64,000 nt of DNA from Neobacillus muris. GTDB lineage: Bacteria > Bacillota > Bacilli > Bacillales > Cytobacillaceae. Shown in pieces: positions 43,876-52,366 of this stretch (position 1 is its first letter; each line of letters starts with the position of its first letter). The stretch is taken from the NCBI RefSeq assembly GCF_943193175.1, contig NZ_CALPDF010000010.1:56016-120015 (forward strand). The letters run 5' to 3'. The translations under genes and the position numbers were made by a program. The notes under the pieces were generated by a model. The model had not been told where the DNA came from, searched no databases, and saw only the letters and a program-made list of their open reading frames with translations.

Positions 43876-44931
43876 GTGGTTCATATAAAGGTAACATTGA
43901 AACTGTTGGCAGGCTTTTTACTAATATTTGTTGTAAGCGGTTGCTCTTATTGGGACCATACTGAAAAATATCAAATTATCTTTAATGGTGAAAAGAAGGA
44001 TGCGCAAAATAGCGAAAGCGGAACAAAAAATGATTTCACAATTGCGATTGTGCCGAAGGTAAGCGGGATCCCATATTTTAATGCGGTAGAAGAAGGTGCT
44101 TTGGAAGCAGGCAAAAAATTAAAAGTAACCGTTATTTTTGCTGGTCCTCCAATTGCTGATTGGAAGCAGCAGATGAATATTATTGAAGATTTAGTTCAAA
44201 AAGATGTCGACCTTATTGCCGTTTCGGCAAACGATCCAATGATGTTGAGACCTATTTTACAAAAGGCCGAGCAAAAGGGCATTAAAGTAATCACCTGGGA
44301 TTCAGATACAACCTCCGAACAAAGAGATTTATTTATCAACATGGTTGATCCTGAAAAGTTAGGGCGTCATTTAATGGATAATTTGGCTTCGAGAATGGGA
44401 GAAACAGGGGACTTTGCTATCATGACAGGCTCCCAAGATGCTGCAAATTTATCGGAGTGGCTGAAATGGATAAAGGTGCAGCAGAAACAGGTTTATCCCA
44501 ATATGAATTTAATTGAGGTTGTAGAAACGGAGGATAATCCACAGAAGTCTTATCTAGAGGCAGAAAGACTCCTGAAAAATTATCCAAACTTAAAGGGAAT
44601 ATTAGGAAGTTCCTCCGTTGGACCGCCTGCAGCGGCTCAAGCAGTTAAGGATGCGGGGAAATCAGGAGAAGTAGTGGTTACAGGTTTATCGACACCTAAT
44701 TTAATGAGAACCTTTTTAAAAGATAATTCCGCCCAAATTGTCACATTATGGAGTCCCAAAAAACTTGGGTATTTAACTGTAAGTGTTGCTAAAGATCTTT
44801 TGAATGGCCAAACACCAAAGGACGGACAACATATCAAAAATATTGGGAATATCAAGGTGGAGGGAGATACTGTCATCATGGGACTGCCGATTGATTTTAC
44901 AAGGGAGAATATTGACCAGTATGATTTTTAA
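43876..44931 (+). CDS. RhaS/LsrB-like sugar-binding lipoprotein, sensor subunit of a three-component system
   Basis: About 345-351 residues. Lipoprotein signal LAGFLLIFVVSGC, then a periplasmic-binding-protein type 1 fold: FTIAIVPKVSGIPYFNAVEE, DLVQKDVDLIAVSANDP, IKVITWDSDT, AIMTGSQDAANLSEW, GILGSSSVGPPAAAQAVKDA. It is immediately followed by kinase and regulator genes, not by permeases, so it probably presents sugar (rhamnose or a relative) to the YesM kinase. Start uncertain: GTG 43876 lies inside GAGGTGG; ATA 43885 is the best spaced for that site; TTG 43897 has AAAGG upstream. The upstream ATG 43819 lies in the rhaR terminator and is rejected. Confidence 0.82.
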   Translation: MVHIKVTLKLLAGFLLIFVVSGCSYWDHTEKYQIIFNGEKKDAQNSESGTKNDFTIAIVPKVSGIPYFNAVEEGALEAGKKLKVTVIFAGPPIADWKQQMNIIEDLVQKDVDLIAVSANDPMMLRPILQKAEQKGIKVITWDSDTTSEQRDLFINMVDPEKLGRHLMDNLASRMGETGDFAIMTGSQDAANLSEWLKWIKVQQKQVYPNMNLIEVVETEDNPQKSYLEAERLLKNYPNLKGILGSSSVGPPAAAQAVKDAGKSGEVVVTGLSTPNLMRTFLKDNSAQIVTLWSPKKLGYLTVSVAKDLLNGQTPKDGQHIKNIGNIKVEGDTVIMGLPIDFTRENIDQYDF

Positions 44932-46756
44932 GGTCTTCAACAAAAGAAACAGCACCCGATTGTCAACAAAATTAATTATCACTTATATTCTTATAACAGT
45001 CATTCCAATGGGACTGCTGAGCTCCCTTGCCTATTACGAATATACGAAGTCTATCGAAGAACAAGTGGGTGAATATATTCCGAAACTATTAAAACAAGCA
45101 AATAATAATTTGGAAAATAATTTAAGTGAATTAGAGAATTATCCGGAATTAATTTATAGTTCGAATGAAGTAATGGGCGTATTGAGGGATGATTCCAAAA
45201 AAAATCAATCGCGATACCAGCAAGATAAATTTGTCGTGGAAAGCTTTCTGACCAAGACGTATCTGGAAAATAGTCCGGATATTTTGGGTGCTTTTATTCT
45301 GTCAAAAAATCGTGCATTTGTCAGCACACGAGTTCCATATGATGGGTTTAATCTTGAAAATTTGTCTTTACCCTATGGAGAAGAACATGCCCTTGGAGAT
45401 AAAATACAAATGTTAATGCCATACCGGACAGCATTAAAGTTTGAAGGAAATCCTCCCTTCCTGCTTTTAATGAAACAAATTACCGACTTCGATAACAGAA
45501 AGTCCCTTGGTACCATTTTTTTGGCTGTCAAACTTTCCTTTATTGAAAAGGTTCTATCCGATTTAGAAGAGGAAAAAAATGCAGAATTGTCGGTCATGGA
45601 TGAAGGCGGGCAGATTATTTATCATACTAATCCAAATAGAATAGGTACCTTTTTTCCAAACTTAAAAGAATATCCAATTCACAACGGAAGCTTCCAATCA
45701 TTCGATCAAAAAGGACCGTCACTTATCAGCATTAACCAGTCTGCATCCCATAAATGGATTTTAGTTCATAGTATTCCTCTAAAATATTTAACAAAAAGCA
45801 CGGATATCGTAAAAAATGTAACCGTTTTTGCATTTGTTGGGCTGGTTATAATCACCACGATTATCTCGATCATTCTTGCATGGACAGTTACCAAACCAAT
45901 CAAAAGACTAGGAAACATCATGCAGGAGGTTGAACAGGGGAACTTGGATGTGTACATACCCGTCCATGGTAAGGATGAAGTGGGGGTATTAGCTCATAGC
46001 TTTGATTCGATGATCAGAAAGCTCAGGGAATTAATTAAGAAAAATTACACGATTGAAATTAGGCAAAAAGATGCTGAACTGTATGCGTTGCAGTCCCAAA
46101 TCAATCCTCATTTCATGTACAATACCTTGCAGACGATAAGTATGGCAGTCGAAGAGGGAGAATCCGAAGCAGTAGTTGAAATGGTAACCGTTCTGGGAAG
46201 GATGCTCCGTTATTCCCTCACCAATAATGACCGGCTTGTCCCCATTTCCAAGGAAGTGGAGCATGTTAATGATTTTTTAAGATTACAGAGGTTTAGATTT
46301 GAAGAAAGGCTCACCTTTGAAATAAAAGTAGAAATAAAAAGCGATGAGTATTTTTCACCTAAGTTTATTCTTCAGCCAATAATAGAGAACTCCATAAAAT
46401 ACGGATTAGAAAAGCGAAAAATATTAAAGATAGAAATTGTTGTTCGGGAAATTGCCAGAGAGCAGGGATCCAAGGACATTGTTTTTATTATTCGTGATAA
46501 TGGCCCGGGCATTAGTTCAGAGCAATTGGCTGATATAAACCTGAAATTACGGTCAGATCCAATGGGAAAACGAGAATCAGGGTTTGGAATGATGAATGTC
46601 CATGCCCGCGTGGCGATGCTGTTTGGTAATCAGTATGAACTTAAGGTAAAGAGTAAAGAAGGCACAGGTACAGAGGTAACCATTCAAATTCCAATCATCA
46701 CCAAGAATGAGGTCTCTCAGTTTCTGGCAGGAAAGGGGATGGTAAGTGATGAATAA
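44921..46756 (+). CDS. YesM-type sensor histidine kinase
   Basis: About 611 residues from ATG 44921 (TTG 44912, nearer AAGGGAG, is an alternative). Membrane helix ~18-40, extracellular sensor domain to ~285, second helix (VFAFVGLVIITTIISIILAW), HAMP (VTKPIKRLGNIMQEVEQGNL), then the His_kinase domain INPHFMYNTLQTISMAVEEG with the phosphorylated His, and the ATPase lobe with PIIENSIKYGLEKR and DNGPGISSEQ. Its start overlaps the end of the sugar-binding gene by 11 bases, arguing for a physical partnership. It phosphorylates the YesN-type regulator encoded next. Confidence 0.92.
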   Translation: MIFKVFNKRNSTRLSTKLIITYILITVIPMGLLSSLAYYEYTKSIEEQVGEYIPKLLKQANNNLENNLSELENYPELIYSSNEVMGVLRDDSKKNQSRYQQDKFVVESFLTKTYLENSPDILGAFILSKNRAFVSTRVPYDGFNLENLSLPYGEEHALGDKIQMLMPYRTALKFEGNPPFLLLMKQITDFDNRKSLGTIFLAVKLSFIEKVLSDLEEEKNAELSVMDEGGQIIYHTNPNRIGTFFPNLKEYPIHNGSFQSFDQKGPSLISINQSASHKWILVHSIPLKYLTKSTDIVKNVTVFAFVGLVIITTIISIILAWTVTKPIKRLGNIMQEVEQGNLDVYIPVHGKDEVGVLAHSFDSMIRKLRELIKKNYTIEIRQKDAELYALQSQINPHFMYNTLQTISMAVEEGESEAVVEMVTVLGRMLRYSLTNNDRLVPISKEVEHVNDFLRLQRFRFEERLTFEIKVEIKSDEYFSPKFILQPIIENSIKYGLEKRKILKIEIVVREIAREQGSKDIVFIIRDNGPGISSEQLADINLKLRSDPMGKRESGFGMMNVHARVAMLFGNQYELKVKSKEGTGTEVTIQIPIITKNEVSQFLAGKGMVSDE

Positions 46757-48398
46757 GATAAAAACCATTATTGTTGATGATGAGTCAAGAATTCGCAGAG
46801 GAATTGAGCGATTAATTCGCTCATGCGGGGATGAATGGGAAATCGTGGCTGCCTTCTCTGATGGCTTGGAAGCATTCGAGACCATAACAAAGGACTCCCT
46901 TGTATTTGACCTGTTGATCTCTGACATCAAGATGCCGGAGATGGATGGTTTAACTCTAAATAATGAATTAAAAAAGTATTCCACCTTTCTAACCATTTTT
47001 ATAAGCGGTTACGATGATTTTGAATACCTGCAGTCTGCCCTGAAGAGCGGAGCGGCTAATTACATTCTAAAGCCAATTGATAAGGAACAATTTCAGGTAC
47101 AGTTAAATGAGATAAAAGAAAGGATCATTGCAGAATATAAAAAAAGGCATGAGTGGGAAAAAATAAAAGAAAAAGCAGCAAAATTAGACTATACCAAACA
47201 AGTCCAACTATTGAGTGAAATGATTTGGAATGAGGAGAGAGATATCTCTTACTTGGACTGGACTCGGGAATTTCCAGCAGGATCCTACCAATTAGTTCAC
47301 TTTAGCATTGATCATGTATTTTCAAAAACCAAAGATTTTTCTTCTAAAGAATGGAACACCTGGATTTTTGCAGTAGAAAATATATTGGAAGAAGTGATGG
47401 GAGCGCGATTTAATCAAAAGGGCAAAAGATGGTGGTGGCGCAGCAACAAGTTTGATTATTGGGTGCTGTTCAATGATAAATCCCTGTCTGGGCTGAATGG
47501 ATCGCTTTTGAAAGAGACGAATCAATTTGCACAAGAATTGAGATATAGTATCCAAAAGTACACACCATTTACGGTTTCTGCTGCAATCAGCAAAATATTT
47601 ATGGACCTCTCCATTCTTGGAAATACAAAGAAGCAATTGCAAACCTTGATGCAGTTTCGAATGATTCATGGGAGCAACCAAACATTTCAGGCAAGCATAA
47701 TCAAAAGCTCCAGTAATGAGAAAAACCAAGGTATCACTTCTACAATTCTAAAATCCACCGAACAAATCGTAAACGCTTTAGTATACGGAAAAAGGGAAGA
47801 ACTCATTAATTCCTTACAAGGTTACTTTCGCGAGCTGGAATCTATCACTTCACCCGTTAATATGAATGAAGCCGTGCATTATTTAATGATTCGAATTGTA
47901 AACAGCTGGATTGAAAATAATGGCTATCGTGAAGAACCTGAACTTTTAGCTGAAGCATTAAACATGACGAGGCATGCAGGTAATTTCGTCCAGTTAAAAG
48001 ATAGTATCAAGCAATGGGTATTAAAGGTAATGTCGAAAATAACTGTTTTGAAAGCAGAACAGCAAAACCCTGTGCTGGAATCCAAAAAATGGATAAAAAA
48101 TAACCTCCATGAAAATATAACGATCAAAAAGATTGCCCAGCAGGTCTATATGAATCCCAATTATTTTTGTGACTACTTTAAAGCACAAACAGGTGAGACC
48201 GTATTGGATTATGTCACAACTGTAAGGCTGGAAAAAGCGAAGGAATTATTGACGAATAGCGATTTAAAAATTGCAGAAATTGCCATTTCTGTCGGCTACC
48301 ACGATACGAAATATTTTAGACGGCTGTTCAAGCAGTGGCTGGGACAAACCCCTTCACAATACAGAGATCAGCACTCGGTGCCAACATTTGAAAAATAA
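46749..48398 (+). CDS. YesN-type response regulator with AraC DNA-binding domain
   Basis: 549 residues from ATG 46749, overlapping the kinase stop by 8 bases. Receiver domain: TIIVDDESRIRRGIERL, phospho-Asp in LLISDIKMPEMDG (~59), FISGYDDFEYLQSAL and ILKPIDKEQF. A helical middle region follows, then the AraC double helix-turn-helix (~440-545): ITIKKIAQQVYMNPNYFCDY and LKIAEIAISVGYHDTKYFRR. Probable target: the MFS gene 300 bases downstream, whose promoter carries two phased direct repeats. A hairpin separates the two transcripts. Confidence 0.93.
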   Translation: MNKIKTIIVDDESRIRRGIERLIRSCGDEWEIVAAFSDGLEAFETITKDSLVFDLLISDIKMPEMDGLTLNNELKKYSTFLTIFISGYDDFEYLQSALKSGAANYILKPIDKEQFQVQLNEIKERIIAEYKKRHEWEKIKEKAAKLDYTKQVQLLSEMIWNEERDISYLDWTREFPAGSYQLVHFSIDHVFSKTKDFSSKEWNTWIFAVENILEEVMGARFNQKGKRWWWRSNKFDYWVLFNDKSLSGLNGSLLKETNQFAQELRYSIQKYTPFTVSAAISKIFMDLSILGNTKKQLQTLMQFRMIHGSNQTFQASIIKSSSNEKNQGITSTILKSTEQIVNALVYGKREELINSLQGYFRELESITSPVNMNEAVHYLMIRIVNSWIENNGYREEPELLAEALNMTRHAGNFVQLKDSIKQWVLKVMSKITVLKAEQQNPVLESKKWIKNNLHENITIKKIAQQVYMNPNYFCDYFKAQTGETVLDYVTTVRLEKAKELLTNSDLKIAEIAISVGYHDTKYFRRLFKQWLGQTPSQYRDQHSVPTFEK

Positions 48399-48411
48399 GG
48401 ACTTTTAAAGA

Positions 48412-48438
48412 TATGGGTTTGCCATGTCTCTTTTTTTT
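48412..48438 (+). terminator. terminator of the three-component operon
   Basis: GATATGG / CCATGTC arms (one wobble) around GTTTG, then TCTC and eight T. Confidence 0.75.
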
Positions 48439-48455
48439 GCGTCTGCGGCCATTAT

Positions 48456-48520
48456 TCTGAATTTTGTCACCCTTATCTGAATTCTGTCACCTTCAGGTAA
48501 GCGCTTTAAAATAGTATAGT
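48456..48520 (+). promoter_or_regulatory. MFS promoter region: two direct repeats and a cre-like site
   Basis: TCTGAATTTTGTCACC (48456-48471) and TCTGAATTCTGTCACC (48476-48491) repeat with 20-base period and one mismatch. They look like tandem AraC/YesN half-sites on one DNA face. A cre-like site GGTAAGCGCTTTAA (48496-48509, 12 of 14) and a TATAGT box follow. Confidence 0.68.
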
Positions 48521-48558
48521 TTACCTATAAAGAGAATAAATCCGGGGAAGGGAATGCA

Positions 48559-48618
48559 ATGAACACAAAAAACAAGTATCATGTTTGTTCATCGGGACAA
48601 TGGAAGTTTTTATGTTGA
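48559..48618 (+). CDS. possible 19-residue leader peptide upstream of MFS gene
   Basis: ATG 48559 is preceded by GGGGAAGGGA and encodes MNTKNKYHVCSSGQWKFLC, then TGA. The strong ribosome site inside the MFS 5' leader is unusual; it might be a translated leader. No similarity is recognised, and chance cannot be excluded. Confidence 0.3.
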   Translation: MNTKNKYHVCSSGQWKFLC

Positions 48619-48704
48619 ATGTTAGACTTAAAGATTTATAGAAAAAATTTTCGATCCAAATGAAACCGTTTACTAAATTAGCGAACGAATTAGGAGGTTA
48701 TATC

Positions 48705-50009
48705 ATGGCTAAATTTGGTGCTAAGAAGACAACTGGTTGGAAAGCAACGATCTCTGTTGCGATGGCCAACTATATCGAAGCTGGTTCGATCATCGCTGCA
48801 GCTAGCAGTCTAACATTGTGGCAGGAGTATTTAAAATTGGACAGCATGGCGGTAGGCTTATTAAGCGCCCTAAGTGCAAATGCTTTTGGTGCTGCTGTCG
48901 GTGCCTTGTTCGGCGGTTATTTATGTGACAAATATGGACGAAAATTCATATATACGTATGATTTACTGCTTTATATGCTTGGGGTATTATTGATAGCGGT
49001 TTCGGTCAACTTCCCAATGCTATTGGTTGGTACCATCATCACTGGAGTGGCGGTGGGTGCAGGGGTACCTGCATCTTGGACATACATTGCGGAAGAAGCA
49101 CCAGCCGATAAACGGGCAGCCCATGTGGGAACCGCTCAGCTGGCATGGTCAACTGGTCCTGCGCTTACGTTTTTACTCGCCGTCTTGCTTGCACCACTTG
49201 GATTATTAGGCAGTCGTCTTATCTTTATCCATTTATTAGTTATTGCCTTCATTACATGGTATATCCGTCAAGGCTTGTCTGAATCAGCGATTTGGAAAGA
49301 AGGAAAAGAAAAAGAAGCAAAACAAAGCAGCAACATAAAGAGTAAAGGTGTGCTGAAGGAATTATTTAGCCTGAAACCGAATCGGGAAGCATTGTTCCTG
49401 CTAATCGGTATATATTTATTCTGGAACTTAACTGCAGGAGCCATGGGGTATTTTATGCCATACATTTATCAAAATGTTGGCGGTTTAACTGGTACTCAAG
49501 CAAATCTGCTTCAAGTTCTGCTTTGGAGTTTAACTGTTGCAACCACTTATTTTGTATTCATGAAATTAGGCGATAAGTATAGCAGAAAATTCTTGTTTGG
49601 CTTAGGTGCGGTTATGGGAATCGCTGCATGGATCATCTTGACCTTCACTGGAATGAACTGGTTTTCACTGTTTGCTTTCGTTATCCTATGGGGCAGTGCT
49701 GCAGGCTTTGGCGCCCAGGCATTCTATGGTCTGTGGGCAAGTGAACTTTTCCCAACGAAGTATCGTGCAGGTGCACAAGGAATTATGTATTTCTTAGTTC
49801 GATTCGGGATAGCCATTTGGTCATTCATCCTCCCAACGATAATGGATAAATTAAGCTTTAAAGTAGCTGGGATTGTTATGCTTGTATTCTTAGCCATCCA
49901 TTGTGTAGTCGGCCTATTGCTTGCTCCTAACACTAATGGGAAAACACTAAAACAGATTGAAAGAGAACGGTTTGGCACAGCAGCTGATGTAAAAGAGAAT
50001 GTGGTTTAA
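48705..50009 (+). CDS. MFS sugar transporter, probable rhamnose permease
   Basis: 434 residues from ATG 48705 with AGGAGGT at ideal distance. Twelve helices of the sugar-porter type: AAASSLTLWQEYLKLDSMAV, GGYLCDKYGRKFIYTYDLLL (the D-x-x-G-R-K loop 2-3 motif), GVPASWTYIAEEAPADKRAA (the E-x-x-P-x-x-x-R signature) and, in the second half, LGDKYSRKFLFGLGAVMGIA and WASELFPTKYRAGAQGIM. Located between a sugar-sensing three-component system and rhaD-fucO. It likely brings in L-rhamnose by proton symport, replacing the lost ABC importer. Substrate is inferred from context. Confidence 0.82.
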   Translation: MAKFGAKKTTGWKATISVAMANYIEAGSIIAAASSLTLWQEYLKLDSMAVGLLSALSANAFGAAVGALFGGYLCDKYGRKFIYTYDLLLYMLGVLLIAVSVNFPMLLVGTIITGVAVGAGVPASWTYIAEEAPADKRAAHVGTAQLAWSTGPALTFLLAVLLAPLGLLGSRLIFIHLLVIAFITWYIRQGLSESAIWKEGKEKEAKQSSNIKSKGVLKELFSLKPNREALFLLIGIYLFWNLTAGAMGYFMPYIYQNVGGLTGTQANLLQVLLWSLTVATTYFVFMKLGDKYSRKFLFGLGAVMGIAAWIILTFTGMNWFSLFAFVILWGSAAGFGAQAFYGLWASELFPTKYRAGAQGIMYFLVRFGIAIWSFILPTIMDKLSFKVAGIVMLVFLAIHCVVGLLLAPNTNGKTLKQIERERFGTAADVKENVV

Positions 50010-50027
50010 TTCAATGAAATATTCATT

Positions 50028-50066
50028 AACCTGGGGTTTCGATCCTAGGTTTTAATTTTTGTTTTT
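50028..50066 (+). terminator. terminator after MFS gene
   Basis: AACCTGGG / CCTAGGTT arms (one mismatch), then T-rich sequence. Confidence 0.65.
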
Positions 50067-50110
50067 TGTTTAATAGTTAAAATAAAGGAAATGTGACAAA
50101 AATGTTAATT

Positions 50111-50153
50111 AAATCAACATAAACAAAAAAATATTCTTTGTTTATGTTGATTT
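50111..50153 (+). promoter_or_regulatory. perfect 17-bp inverted repeat before rhaD (candidate operator)
   Basis: AAATCAACATAAACAAA and TTTGTTTATGTTGATTT around a 9-base spacer. It lies 95 bases before rhaD and past the MFS terminator, at about promoter position. It contains ATAAACAAA elements like those around the rhaEW promoter. An inverted GTGACAAAAAT half-site like the MFS repeats is at 50093-50103. Confidence 0.65.
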
Positions 50154-50247
50154 GCGTGTGTTTTAGATGTATGCTTTTTATATGAAGAAGATACCAAAGG
50201 TGTTTGAATAGAGAACAAAGACCTTTATATAGAGGGAGCGAAAAAAC

Positions 50248-51084
50248 ATGGCAATGATATTAACCCGAAATTCCATCGAAACAGCACCATTTCTGCAGGA
50301 AATGATTGAAACAACTACTAACTTATATCGTCATGGCTGGGATGAACGCAATGGCGGAAATATCAGCTATTTGTTAAATCAATATGAAGTCATTCCGTAT
50401 TTGGATGTTACCAAAGTGATCAGAACGATCCCGATGAATTTTGATGCTTCAGCCTTAGCAGGGAAATATTTCATTGTTACTGGTTCAGGCAAATATTTTA
50501 AAAATGTAAAACAGGATCCAGCATCTAACTTGGGGGTCATTCGAATTTCTGAGGATGGAAGAAGCTACGAAATTCTTTGGGGCTTTGAAAATGGCGGAGT
50601 CGCTACGAGTGAACTTCCTACCCACTTAATGAACCATATGACCCGTCTATCTGTTGATAAAAACCATCGTGTAATTATGCATTGTCATGCCACTAATTTA
50701 ATTGCAATGTCCTTTACACATATTTTGAAGGAAGAAGAATTTACAAAAACGCTTTGGGAAATGTGTACAGAATGTCTGGTTGTATTTCCAGAGGGCGTTG
50801 GCATCATCCCTTGGATCGTGCCCGGAACAAACGAAATTGGGGAAGCTACAGCGGAAAAAATGGAGCATGTTCGTCTTGTTCTATGGCCGCATCATGGTAT
50901 CTTCGGTGCTGGCAATACAATGGATGAGACTTTTGGGCTGATCGAAACAGCAGAAAAGGCTGCAGAGGTTTATACGATTGTTTGTGCTCAAGGAGGTAAA
51001 AAACAAACGATTTCGGATGAACAGCTTCAAGCACTGGCAGAGGCCTTTAAAGTGGTGCCTCGACCAGGGATCCTAAATATCTAA
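50248..51084 (+). CDS. rhaD: rhamnulose-1-phosphate aldolase RhaD
   Basis: 278 residues, ATG with GAGGGAG upstream. Class II aldolase matching RhaD: LYRHGWDERNGGNISYLL, KYFIVTGSGKYFKNV, GVATSELPTHLMNHM with the catalytic Glu region, MHCHATNLIAMSF (two zinc His) and LVLWPHHGIFGAG (third zinc His). It cleaves L-rhamnulose-1-phosphate to DHAP and L-lactaldehyde. It duplicates the aldolase activity of RhaEW but lacks the dehydrogenase half and is paired with a reductase gene, 96 bases downstream, suggesting a fermentative route. Confidence 0.95.
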   Translation: MAMILTRNSIETAPFLQEMIETTTNLYRHGWDERNGGNISYLLNQYEVIPYLDVTKVIRTIPMNFDASALAGKYFIVTGSGKYFKNVKQDPASNLGVIRISEDGRSYEILWGFENGGVATSELPTHLMNHMTRLSVDKNHRVIMHCHATNLIAMSFTHILKEEEFTKTLWEMCTECLVVFPEGVGIIPWIVPGTNEIGEATAEKMEHVRLVLWPHHGIFGAGNTMDETFGLIETAEKAAEVYTIVCAQGGKKQTISDEQLQALAEAFKVVPRPGILNI

Positions 51085-51180
51085 TGTCTTATTGTTTTAC
51101 AAAATTAAGGGGCGGTTTCAGTTCCTTACTTTTATAAATACATTTGTGAATAACTGAACAAACTTTGAGGAGGAATTATT

Positions 51181-52326
51181 GTGAGTGTTTACTATGTACC
51201 AAGTACCAATTTGTTTGGAAGAGGCTGTTTGAATGAACTGGCTCCATTAGTAAAAGATCTTGGATTCAAAAAAGCAATGGTAGTAACCGATAAATTTTTA
51301 AGCAAATCAGGAATTGCCGGGAAGGTTCTTGAACAACTTGATTCTATTAATCTTGAATATGTTGTATATGACGAAGTAAAACCAAACCCAACCATTGAAA
51401 ATGTATATGCAGGTGTAGATGTCTTCAAATCTAGTGGCTGTGATTTCCTAGTTTCCGTTGGCGGGGGTTCACCACAGGATACAGCGAAGGCGGTGGGTCT
51501 TTACGTAACAAATGGCGGGGACATCCGTGATTATGAGGGTGTGAACAAAACCCAAAATAAATCGATTCCAATTGTGGCAGTAAACACAACAGCGGGGACA
51601 TCCAGTGAATTTACGATCAACTATGTGATTACTGATACAGAGCGGGAAGTAAAAATGGTTATGGTCGATAAAAATAGTCTAGTTACTATCTCTGTTAACG
51701 ATCCTGAATTAATGGTCGACAAACCAGCAGCCTTAACTGCTGCAACGGGAATGGATGCATTGACCCATGCTATTGAAGCTATTGTCACTCCCGGTGCATA
51801 CGGTGTTACCGATGCGACAGCCCTTGCAGCTGTTGAAATTATCTTTAATTATCTCCCGCGTGCCGTGAAGAATGGCCACGATATTGAAGCACGTGAACAA
51901 ATGTCATATGTCATGTTCTTAGGTGGAATTGCCTTTAATAATGCTGGTCTTGGTTTTGTCCATGCGATGGCCCACCAGCTTGGCGGCGTGTATGACCTGC
52001 CGCATGGTGTATGTAATGCGATGCTGCTGCCAATTGTTGAAAGAGAAAATGCCAAACGTGATCCCCGCAAATTCCGTGCCATTGCCAAAGCTGCCGGCCT
52101 TGACGTGACAGGAAAAACAGATGAACAATGTGCAGATGCAGCAATTGAAGCCATTAAAGCTCTATCAAAAGAAGTTGGCATTCCTAGCAAACTAGCTGAA
52201 CTTGGGGTTAATGAGGTAGATCTGGAAAAATTAGCCGTAAATGCATTAAACGACGCATGTGCACCAGGAAACCCATTCCAGCCAACAAAAGAAGAAGTCA
52301 AAGAAATGTTTAAAGAAATAGTATAA
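51181..52326 (+). CDS. fucO: lactaldehyde reductase-type iron-containing alcohol dehydrogenase (FucO-like)
   Basis: 381 residues, GTG start with GAGGAGG upstream. Group III alcohol dehydrogenase: VSVGGGSPQDTAKAVGLYVT (NAD loop), AVNTTAGTSSEFT, ATGMDALTHAIEAIVT (Asp and first metal His region) and GLGFVHAMAHQLGGVYDLPH (metal His residues). In this context it would reduce L-lactaldehyde to 1,2-propanediol with NADH. 1,3-propanediol dehydrogenases look similar, so substrate is inferred from the adjacent rhaD. Ends in a perfect 10-bp terminator. Confidence 0.85.
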   Translation: MSVYYVPSTNLFGRGCLNELAPLVKDLGFKKAMVVTDKFLSKSGIAGKVLEQLDSINLEYVVYDEVKPNPTIENVYAGVDVFKSSGCDFLVSVGGGSPQDTAKAVGLYVTNGGDIRDYEGVNKTQNKSIPIVAVNTTAGTSSEFTINYVITDTEREVKMVMVDKNSLVTISVNDPELMVDKPAALTAATGMDALTHAIEAIVTPGAYGVTDATALAAVEIIFNYLPRAVKNGHDIEAREQMSYVMFLGGIAFNNAGLGFVHAMAHQLGGVYDLPHGVCNAMLLPIVERENAKRDPRKFRAIAKAAGLDVTGKTDEQCADAAIEAIKALSKEVGIPSKLAELGVNEVDLEKLAVNALNDACAPGNPFQPTKEEVKEMFKEIV

Positions 52327-52334
52327 TACCTCAG

Positions 52335-52366
52335 GGCATATTCCAACAATCGGAATATGCCTTTTT
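52335..52366 (+). terminator. rhaD-fucO terminator
   Basis: GGCATATTCC / GGAATATGCC around 7 bases, then five T. Confidence 0.9.
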
